DNA of 64,000 nt from the NCBI RefSeq assembly GCF_033958435.1, contig NC_134145.1, positions 37,227,501 through 37,291,500 of the forward strand, given 5' to 3'. Positions 54,434-64,000 of this stretch are shown here, piece by piece. A program made the translations under genes and the position numbers. This DNA is from Carettochelys insculpta (lineage: Eukaryota > Chordata > Testudines > Carettochelyidae). The notes below the pieces were generated by a model, which worked only from the letters and a program-made list of their open reading frames with translations, was not told the DNA's origin and made no database searches. Each line of letters opens with the position of its first letter. Positions within the stretch are counted from its first letter, which is position 1.

Positions 54434-57299
54434 TAGGTTCTAATCTAGTGAGAGACTTAAAAATTCCATGTTATTTTCACCAAATATTAAACCCTAGGGT
54501 TTCTCTTAACTTCTGACTGGGGCTATGAGAGTACGTAGCTGCTTAAATATCCCAGGTAACCTCCCTTCTATATTGCACTGTTTTCTTCACTCCCTAAAAT
54601 GTGACATGGTGTTGCTGCCCACAGTTAAACAGCTACTCCATCTCACCCAGATGTGCTGCATTTCAGTGTTGGGCGATGTTTTTCCTGTGCAGAGTTTGTG
54701 AAGTGCTTTGGGGTGTGGTGGTGTGAAAAGCATTACATACTACAATATATGGGGCTCAATTTGTTCAGGACTCTGCTCAGCGTAGCCTGTGGTGGAGGTC
54801 TCTGGTGAGAGAGCAGGGACATAGTCTGCCAGAGGAAAAGGATGCAATGGCTGAAAGCCTCACTTATACCCTGGAGATAATAAAGAGTCAGTGGAATCCA
54901 AAAGGTGGGAGACATTTAGACAGCTACAGAGCAGCCTTATTTAGAGCTTCTCTTTAGTGACTCCCATCTTTTCGATCCCCTGATCTTGGGCCAGCCAGGG
55001 ACAAGTGACACAGAGAGGCTTTAGGGTGACATGGATATTAATATGTGAAAGCATGAAGGTTAGCTGAGAGCAAAGGAGAGCTGGCCATACCGTGGGTGAG
55101 GTGGTGATGCTAACTTCGGGGTGAGAAAATACAAAGGTGGGCAGTGAATACAGTGAAGGTATAGATACACCCTGGTGAATTCTAAAAAGGGAATAGGAAA
55201 AAGCAGGAAGTGAAACTGTCTAAAACATAGAACAAAATCCTGAGCAGTTGGGATAACAGCAATAAATGACATGCACAGTGCTGAGACATCACTTCTGGGT
55301 AGATAAGCTGGGTATCTCAAATAAACCTGTGAATCAGATGTTCAAGGCATAATCTAGCCCACATAAATCCTAAGCCTGTGTGTCTTTGCAAAGCTGATTT
55401 TCATAAACGGGGAAATCAATCTCTAAAACTGTATTATAAATGTTGGGTCCAATCTTTGGGTGCTAAAGCTCCACTGAGGCTAATAGAATTATGCAGATTT
55501 ACATTAGCTGAGGAGCTCACCTGTCCCACAGACATATGGGAAATCACCTGTGTCCAGTGGTGAGAACTGAGTTTCGAGGCATAAGGAAACAGACAGCATT
55601 AGTGAGCTGCCCTTATTCTTAATGCTGTTACAACGTATCTACATCACAGTTCAAAAGTGTGATAAATTTCTCCCTTGAAAACGGTGCATGAAGAAATAGC
55701 TGTATTGCTCTTAAACTATTCACACAGATACAATGCTAGGCTCTTTGGTTCAGCTTCTCTTTGTATAACATGCTTGCACAAACCAACACCATTTGCCTCT
55801 GTGAGAATCAGGACTGAGCTACAAAGAGAATAATAGATGGTCTGCACTGATATACTCAGAAATAATTCTAGTGATGGTTTCTCCTTCCTCTTCTGATGTA
55901 TGGTGTCACTGGACATCAATATTTTCTACTCTGTGTGACTTCAACTAATTGTTTTTGTAATTTAAGACTATATAAATCCAAGAAAAGAATTTTATTATGT
56001 TGAAAATGTTGAAATTATCCCACCAATAGCAACAAAGCAATTGTTCATTTTCTGACAAAAAACTAACATGAAACTGTCTATTGTTGGGACAGATTAAAAA
56101 TTGTAGTTTTTTCTAATGGTAATCTGTCTATCTATCTATCTGTCTATTTAATCAAGCTTCTTTAAAGAAGTTGCAGTGAGTCATCCTGATGTGAGTTTAT
56201 GATGACATTTAAGGCCTTTACACAATTGTGACCCTTTGTTATTTGTCTGACCATTGTGATTTATTACACAAGCAACATAACACCCTTGTCCTTCCATAAT
56301 GATAACCACATCTGTTCTCAAGACTGTCTCATCACAAGATGTATTCAAGTGGTTGATTTCATCTTGAAGTGTGTGGCTCCAGAAGAACCTTTAGAGAATT
56401 TTGTCACCTAAAATCCAGAATTGAAATTGAAACCCAATTTCACGAAGATATCCAGGCTCTGACAGGATCCCTCTGACTAGAACTTAGGAGCGGGGTGGTA
56501 TCTGTGATTGCTGTGACCTTATTTTGATTTTGTTCTTTAATTTCAGACTGGACAGAACCAGCTAAATTTTCTGCAGCATTAGCGATAAAAATTAGTGGCA
56601 CAGTTTTGACTTCTAACATGCACATCAAGATGAACTCCGTGGTGATAAACAGGTTTCAGTCACTAGCTTCATTTACTAAAGATGAAACCAAAAGCTCAGC
56701 AGTCTACATACATTCTCCTGCCAAAAACTGAACAATTAGTAAACAATAGTTTTTCATTAAAAATTAGTATAGTGATATTGTGGCATCTGAAGGAGCATGA
56801 CAGGCCCAGTAGCACTCTAGGCATTCAACATCAGATGAATTAACAGGAATGAATGGCTGAATCTGTGGGCTCCATCATCCCACTAAGGACATGTATGTGC
56901 GATAAATGAGGAGTCAGGAAATCATGGTACAACCACAGCTGCAGGAGTTCTTCTGAAACCTTTTCAGCCTCTCTATAGCCCTGTAGCCTGTTGGAACACG
57001 TTCTGTATCTGCACCATCCTCTGAACATTGTCAGTGTTCAACAAATAGCCTACCCTATACACAGGGCTACATTCACAGGCATTGTGGCTGCTAGCCAGCA
57101 AAGCGTTGTTGTGGCCTGCCTGTGCAAAGGTTACCATCCAGGTTGGCACAAGCAGTCTCCACAGGGCTGATTGTGTGTGTGCTTAAGTATCAAGCTTGAA
57201 AATGATAGTGATAGCAAATCATGCCTTTACTTGGAAAATCCAGCCTAAGCATGTACACTGAAGACGCAAAGCTCACAGGACAGGGTGGGAGGATAGAAC
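54434..57299. other. Single-copy DNA, no gene seen
   Basis: AT-rich unique sequence with a (CTAT)n run at 56124-56147. No exon recognised. Confidence 0.5.
56124..56147. repeat. (CTAT)n microsatellite
   Basis: Short tetranucleotide run, CTGTCTATCTATCTATCTGT. Confidence 0.9.
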
Positions 57300-57490
57300 A
57301 GCACATATGGATGCAGAAAACCTGGGTTCTAGTCCACCATCTTGCTGGATGGCATTGGGCAAGTCAATTCATTGCTCTGTGCCTCAGTTTCCCTCTCTGT
57401 AAAATTGAGATAAGATAGTGACCTTGTTTGTAAGGCACTTTGAAATCTAGTGATGAGAGGTGTTCTGTGTGAGTTAGGTATTTGTATTAT
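57300..57490 (+). mobile_element. MIR-like SINE
   Basis: AACCTGGGTTCTAGTCCACC, ATTGGGCAAGTCAATTCATT, CTCTGTGCCTCAGTTTCCC, TCTGTAAAATTGAGATAAG, and AAGGCACTTTGAAATCTAG follow the MIR-type consensus order closely; the best preserved copy here. Confidence 0.88.
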
Positions 57491-60451
57491 CAAGTGCTGA
57501 TCCTTGTCCCTGGCAGTTTAGGTGCAACATGAGAAAACAGTGCACACAGTAACAGTGTAATCAGTCGGCTTTATTAGAACAAAAGTGGAAATTGCAAGAT
57601 TAGGTCAAAGCCACTATACTTCTCATGAGCCAGGTAACACCATATTCATACACAGTAGAATGGGCACACATCTCAGTCTATATATCTCAGAAAAAACAAA
57701 CAAGAGGAACATTCATATGATAGTTTACCTGTCCTTTACTGAGCTTTCCAACAAACACACAGCAGAATAAACTTTGCAGTAAACGCTTCTGTTAGACAAT
57801 CAATTTTACAAATGAATGTTATAAAGTTAACTGACCCACACCATTGTTTAGCATCACTCCAAATGCCACTGGAAATCAATCATCAATAGAAATGCATCTA
57901 GCAAAGAGATTGTCCACACCTGAAAAAGATTACTTACATATAATGAGCCTCTTTAAAATCAGGCCCAGAAGGCTGAATATCTCCCAGGTCCCCATCATTG
58001 TGCTACAGTGCATTGCCTACACAGAAGTTTGATTAGAATTACAAAGGCCTCAGAACAAAGACACACCTGTAACCCAGCAAAACAATGGATGGCACCTGTA
58101 TTTCTTGATAAGAATGTGCTGTGAGCTTAGATTATTCTCGGGTATGTAGCGAGCATGTTGTTGACTGAAAATGTATTGACACATCTGATTTTTTGGTCAT
58201 ATTTCAGCCAGAATATTATATGCCAAGCATTAGCTGTGATCTGGCAAAGGTAACAAGATGGTATGGAATAACTGCATTCAAGGTGTGCTCTGTTCTTTTG
58301 TCTTCCTGGTATCAATGCCACATATTCCAAATGCAGCACAAATGTCTCAGGAACTGGATGAATAATTAATCATTAGTTAATATGAAACAGCAAAGATATC
58401 AATCTGACTCTTCATGCTGCATGCTGTTGTCCCTAGTGGGTCATACTTTTAAACTCATTATGTCTCCAAACATTTTCAATTCCCCGACCACTACAGTATG
58501 TAGAGACCTGCTTATGCACTGTCTCTGAACTCAGCACCCAAGCCCCCATTGCCCTCCTCTAGAAATGTTTCATCCTACAGATCACCCAAGTAGGATTCTG
58601 TGAACCAGTTTGACAGCCACTATTTTACTTACTAATAAAGTAGGTTATGATACCATTAAAATTCTGACTTGTACTTTAAAATGCCATGAAATTCAGAATT
58701 AAGGCTACTCTGTGCATCCGCAGTTCATACAGTTCACCCTTAGTGCTGCCAGAAGAATAGCAAGTAAGATCACAGACAGACCTTAGCAACTGAAATATGC
58801 AGACATTCAGGCATGATAAAATTAAAGAACCTATTCCTGCAGGACTGACTCCGGCCAAACTCAAATTGGCTTCTCGGGGAGTCTGACCACCATCCAGACT
58901 ACAGGATGAGGCATTGTCTGAGAAACTTTAACTCTGAATTTCTCTAACGGCTTTAAGTCAATCTCTTACATACTATTGGGTCTGATGTTACAGCTGCCCC
59001 ATACAGAATTGTTATTGAGCTGTGTGTGTATGGAATGGATGCAGCCCATTACATTGCTTTTAATAGCTAGCAACCACAATATTAAGGCTGAAAATTTCCA
59101 GAAATCTTCAGGAATCTGACATCTAGTGTTATGGATCAGTATTTCAGTGACCACTTTTACTATATTTAGGCCCTATGTTCCATAGAACCTTAAATTAGTA
59201 TCAGCTAATGAAGAAAAAGTAAAATAAATAAACAGAATAAAATAAAACCATGACATTTTCAAATTTCAAGTAAGGTATTTTTTAAAAATTGGATAGATTA
59301 CAAAAAAAGGGAACATTTATATGTAAAGCCATAGTTGAGACTATTTGTTTTAGCCTTTGATCGTGGATGTTAGAGAAAGTGATGTCTATGTATTATATCA
59401 ATATACAGGCAGCAGGGATCCTTAATTCATGGATTGTTGGCATGATACCCCACTAAAGTCTACTGTGGCAAATGTTTGCATTTTTAGATTAACATCTGAT
59501 TACTATATTTTCAAGGAAAATTGCATATGACAAATCTTTTTTTATTAAATATTGAAAGACTTGACTCCACATTATTGACTGACAGGTTTTTGTTTTATTT
59601 TGTAGGCAAGCTCATCCACATTCTAACACCACCAGAAGTCTCCACAACCTCAAAATCACTTTTGCTTTCTTGCCTAGATTATTTTTAATATATTAAATGT
59701 AAATAAAAGCAATTTGGAGGTAAAACTGTTTCAGGGCTGGCCAGATGGCTAAGAAATAACTACCATGCAAAATGAGACTTAAAATATGATAATGGAATTG
59801 TTTGGGGAGACCTCAGCCACCATAGCTGCTCTCATGATTAATGTCCGTGCATGATGTAAATCTCAGTGCTAGTGATGGTAATTTGGTGATGTCTGTCAGA
59901 GGTGGTATTGCATTTTAACTGATTTCTACCAGCACAATCTGTACAGTTCATCGACACCTATCCATTACATGAGGTTATTGGCAAAATATCTCATTAGATG
60001 TTAAAATGACATAGAATTTTGGTGCTGGTAGATGTGAACTGATGTTACATGAGTTCATCAAGAGTACAAATCATGTTGCAGTGCGTACCATTTCACTTTT
60101 GCTATATCATGACATCAGGCTTACAATATTCGCTCTGGGGCCTATAGAGTGCCTGGTATCCATCTCTTGCATAAATAATTTAAGACTTTGTTGAGAAATC
60201 ATATCTAATTATGAGGATCTGCGCTCAGTAAGTGCCCTCGGATTTGAATTGTATTTGTGTTTTGATGGGTATTGATTTTCGGAGTTGGAGAGATGAATAA
60301 TACATTCTTCCTTTCTCCACTGTTCATAGCAATATGCTGAGAGAAGTAACAAAGGAACACATTTTTGACAGGAACAATGTTATTGGAGACCACAGCAAGA
60401 AAAAAAATAGAAAAGCCCATGGAAAAGATACAGGAACTCTGAAATCAGACA
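57491..60451. other. Single-copy DNA, no gene seen
   Basis: Long AT-rich unique stretch. No exon, RNA gene or repeat was recognised. Confidence 0.5.
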
Positions 60452-60832
60452 GCAAGTTTTGCTGACAAAACCCCAGTTTGTGGATAAAACTCAGCAGTTT
60501 CACCAGCAGCGTTGTTCCTCTCAGCCATGAGGCGTAACACTGCTGTTGACAGATTCTATAGAAAAAAAAGCTGTGTGGATGCTGTAGGGGGGCCTTTTCT
60601 TGACAGATGGGGCATCCAGGATAAGGGGCAACCCTATCTGCTGTGTTTCCAGGTGCCTGTTTTGTGGAGAGAGTGACCAGGCAGCTTGGCCTCTCTGTCA
60701 ACAGAGTGGAGCGCTCTTTCAATTGGCTTTTGTGTGTGGCCGCACTTTGTCAACAGAAGTTTTGTCAGGAAATGTCTTCTGACAGTGACCTCTGTTGACA
60801 GAGCACTGTCATATGTCTGTAGCCGCACAGTA
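60452..60832. mobile_element. TGTTGACA-family element, left-truncated
   Basis: CAAGTTTTGCTGACAAAACC through GAGCACTGTCATATGTCTGT, ending near AGCCGCACAG. Block order matches 9193-9640, but the left terminus is absent. Confidence 0.7.
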
Positions 60833-60867
60833 AGATAAGTCCAGTTAATACAGAGTTTTTCTGAAAG

Positions 60868-61055
60868 CTAGGAGTCTTGGATTCTGTCTTTTGCTGTGAG
60901 CTGACTTGCTGTATCAACCCTGGGTAAGTCATTTAACTGCTGAGTGCCTCTTTTTTTCACAACAGTAGAATGGGGATTTAAGTGCCCACCTTTGAAAGGA
61001 CTTTGAGATCTATGGATGAAAAGAGGTCATTAGTGTTAGTTAATATTACTAATAT
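60868..61055 (+). mobile_element. MIR-like SINE
   Basis: GCTAGGAGTCTTGGATTCTG, GGGTAAGTCATTTAACTGC, GAATGGGGATTTAAGTGCCC, and AAGGACTTTGAGATCTATGG follow the MIR-type order. Confidence 0.8.
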
Positions 61056-62792
61056 TCTGCACATATCTTTCCATGAAGCCTCCAAGCAATGATCAGTGAG
61101 ATTGGGACATGAAGCAAGATTTGCCTTCCTATGGAATAGGTTCAGGGAATGTGGTCTCCGGCCTCACAAATATCCCAAGATCCATAGTGAAATCAGGGCA
61201 TAAACGGAGGGCTGGGACATTTGCACAGAAGACTAAATCTCTGCACTGCATCTGAAAACTCCCACCCTCCCTGTCTGGGTGACTCCTCTAATTACTATTT
61301 ATGGAGTGTGAGTCATCTCCTCAGTCACATGGCTTTCCTTCTGTTGCCTGACTGGATGAACAAATTTTTAAGCCAGGGAATAATGATTAATTCAGAGTTA
61401 ATAGTGAACAAAGGACAACTCTTAATTGAGCAGATAGCCCTTTGTTCAGTTAACCATATAATGAACAGCCACTCCACAAAATATGTGTGAATATGGAAGG
61501 ACAGGGCAAAACCACAGTGGAAACGAACAACAGTTTGGAATTCAAACAGAAATTTATGAATGCTGTTTTTCAGCATCCAACCAGCTATAACAAATACAAA
61601 GCATGTGAGATAGTGATCATTAAGAAAGGCATAAAAAACTTTATTTTTCACCCAACATGTGGTCTCTGATTAGAAAGGAAAACAGTAGGCTCCATTGTGC
61701 AATACAATAAATCATGGCATCAAAGCAAGCATCAAAGTGCCCTCTCAGTTGCAGGGAAGCTATACCAGTCACAAGCAGAGAGACAATGAAAATACAATAA
61801 ATTGAAATAGTAATTTTTCAGCACAGTGTAAATACTACAGACATTTTTAATTCAAAGATAAGCAGGATCAGCAGTAGTGTAAGCTGTAGATTTGCTGAAT
61901 ATCAATGAGAAAACTGTAAAATGTATTCTCCCTACATGAAGTTGAAAGACCAAATGAGCAAAGACATTCTGCTCAAAACTGAGAGATTTCTTTTAATATG
62001 TCTCAAAGAGTCAGCGGGCTTAATTTTCTGTTCTTTTATCATCTATTTCACTGTAACTGAAGTGTCTGGTTTAGTAGGTACTGTACCATGCATATAAAAG
62101 TCACTTTATGGTCTTGTAAGAATAGAAATGATATTTAAGCAACTCTAATTATTATTTGAATACGCATCCTTAAAAAAAATCCCAGCATGCGTGGTTGGGA
62201 GTCAAGACTTTAAGCCATGTAATGGAAGGATCAGTTTTATGTTGAAGAACAGAGGATTCAGTATGTATTATAGTCCTCAGTCTCTCACAGGGGAAGATTT
62301 AAATAATGTATGGTGTTTCTTTGTGATGTGTTTCCTTTTTGGGTTGGTATTATACATTTTTAAAAGAAGTATTACCTGTATTTAAGGGCCACATTCATAT
62401 TTTAAAAATCATGACTGTTATGTAATTCATCTAAGTATCTAGTTAGATATTACTGTCAACAGCTTCAGAGAAATTGAGAATGGATAACAAGTGGATAAGG
62501 TGTTTTCGACCATGTAACTTGCCTAAGAATGGACCTGTGTGAACATCTTTTTTTTTCTCATTAAACATTCATCTGAGGAATTTTTCTGGGAGCCTTATTC
62601 AGTAAAGTAGCTCTACTTACTTTTTTGTTCCCCAAGTAGCAATGAAATGGAGGCACAGAAGGGAAAACACATCAGAGAGACCATTCTTTGTTCCTTCAGC
62701 CAGATGTAACAATTTACCTGTTGTGTTATCTTTTTACAATGGACAACAGGAGAAATATTAATTATACAAAAAACAGTCAAGTAGTCAAGTGG
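61056..62792. other. Single-copy DNA, no gene seen
   Basis: AT-rich unique sequence. The 108-codon minus-strand frame at 61325-61651 has no family likeness. Confidence 0.45.
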
Positions 62793-62918
62793 TTTGAAGA
62801 AGTGGGTCTGTCCCATGAAAGCTCACCTAATAAACTATTTTGCTAGTCTTTAAAGTGCTACTTGACTGCTTTTTGTTTTGATAGTGTATAGACTAGCACA
62901 GCGTCCTCTCTGTTGTTA
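62793..62918 (+). repeat. Penelope-like 3' tail, variant
   Basis: GAAGTGGGTCTGTCCCATGA, AAGCTCACCTAATAAACTA, TTGCTAGTCTTTAAAGTGCT, TAGACTAGCACAGCGTCC: the same block order as 11927-12035 but a distinct subfamily. Confidence 0.75.
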
Positions 62919-63055
62919 ATTATACAGAATGTACTTTACAAAGGAATAAACGTGTGTGATGTGCTTGCTAGCTATAACACATTCTTTTCAAACAAAATAA
63001 AATGTGAATGTATCGAGTTTGTCTTAAGAAAGCACCAGATAACAAATGCGTACCC

Positions 63056-63356
63056 TATACAGCAAGTGGTTCTGAACCAGGGGTCTGGTGCCCCCTATGG
63101 GGCTGTGAGTAGGTTTCCAAGCAGGTCCTGTGAGCCCAGGACAGAAAGCAGAAGCCCCACGACGTGAGGCTGAAGCCTGAGCAACGGACTTTTGTGGGTG
63201 GCCCTGGAGCATTGGGCCCCAGGCAACTGCCCTGCTTGCTACTCCCTTGCTTTCATATGCAGAAACCAGTTGTTGTGGCACAGATAAACCACGGAGTTTT
63301 TATAGCATGTTGGAGGGGGCTCAGAAAGAAGAATGGTTGAGAACCTCTGCTGTATA
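63056..63356. mobile_element. TIR DNA element, 301 bp (hAT- or Tc1-like ends)
   Basis: TATACAGCAAGTGGTTCTGAACC-type left end (first 20 bases TATACAGCAAGTGGTTCTGA) is mirrored by GGTTGAGAACCTCTGCTGTA at the right. CAGnGGTTCTCAACC-like ends are typical of hAT elements, but I see no 8-bp duplication; TA flanks would suit Tc1/mariner instead. No transposase. Confidence 0.7.
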
Positions 63357-63510
63357 GCAAAGTCTTACTCCCATTCAAGTCAATCACCAGAATAACTGTA
63401 CTGAATGCTAACATGCTCCATGGCTCCCAGATGTTTTCAATGAGGTTTGGCCAGCCTGATCCTCTGCTTCTGCTGCCTTATACATGTTTTATGTGATGTG
63501 ATTTCTTGTA

Positions 63511-63567
63511 CATATATATGTGTGTGTGTGTGTATATATGTGTGTGTGTATATATATATATATATAG
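63511..63567. repeat. (TG)n/(TA)n microsatellite
   Basis: CATATATATG, then two GTGTGTGTGT runs separated by TATATA, then (TA)8. Confidence 0.97.
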
Positions 63568-64000
63568 TATTTTGCATCACTGATCTTCTCAGCTCGTTTG
63601 TGAGTTGCACATCTTTTAGAATCTTAATGGAGAAGGAGCAACATGCAATTGAAAAAATAAATATTTTTAATGATAGAGAAAGTATATATTTCACCAAGAA
63701 AAGTATGCTTTAAAGTAGAACACAAGCTCCTGAAGCATCTAAATCCTCCATGTTTTCTGCAGTGCATGCTATAGCTATTGACATACTGTTGGTTTTATAT
63801 GTCCCAAGTTGCATGAATTATTACTGTCCTTCAACATTTTATATTCCTAGTTCCACAGCCTCCAGCAACACTTACTGTTAGCGGTTGCAGACTGTATCAG
63901 ACTTCTAGCAGTGCCTGTTATTGATTAAGCACTGTTCAATCTTTGCCTGCTAAGAAATGCAAGGATGTGCTAATTTTTTAAAACGTCAAATTCACGAGTT
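63568..64000. other. Single-copy DNA to the window end
   Basis: AT-rich unique sequence; nothing recognised. Confidence 0.4.

Overview
This window looks like vertebrate nuclear DNA from a turtle (Testudines). The evidence is the repeat content: CR1 non-LTR retrotransposons, a Cry I-type tRNA-derived SINE with a CR1-like tail, MIR-like ancient SINEs, Penelope-like 3' tails, Tigger-like DNA transposons, and about fifteen short inverted-repeat DNA elements whose ends read like GGCYRYGTCTACAC. The AT-rich background, the lack of long clean reading frames, and the lack of operons or bacterial signals all fit a eukaryotic intergenic or intronic region. The species call is inference from repeat families.

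Layout. 1-9.9 kb is mostly unrecognised single-copy DNA with a fold-back element (4155-4588), an LTR-like block with CCAAT and TATA boxes (about 4950-5640), a CR1 3' end (about 7316-7757) and DNA-element pieces (8.1-9.6 kb). 9.9-24.5 kb holds three of four copies of a 682/710-bp inverted-repeat element. It also holds a 3.6-kb decayed PIF/Harbinger-type transposon (14477-18111) with a Myb/SANT-like gene and a convergent remnant of a DDE nuclease. One candidate host exon lies at 21751-21996 on the minus strand. 24.5-32.3 kb is dominated by two minus-strand LINEs: a non-CR1 LINE with a C-terminal Cys/His motif (24555-26755), and a CR1 interrupted by an LTR-like insert and by the fourth 682-bp element. 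32.3-46 kb is a mosaic of Tigger-like elements, a Cry I SINE, an LTR-like block, a second Myb/SANT-like gene (39495-40195, minus) and ancient SINEs. 46.7-48.4 kb is a stack of three DNA elements inside one old MIR. 48.4-64 kb is mostly single-copy DNA with further fold-back elements at 52.8-54.4 kb, MIRs, a microsatellite and a TIR element near the right end.

How the parts work together. No complete host gene is visible, so the story is one of transposons. The many short elements share terminal sequence and mostly 3-bp target duplications, and two larger relatives carry Myb/SANT-like genes, one of them with a DDE nuclease tail ending in LHNICE. That combination is the known two-protein layout of PIF/Harbinger transposons. 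I infer that most short elements here are non-autonomous derivatives of several Harbinger-like families. Every transposon gene seen is broken.
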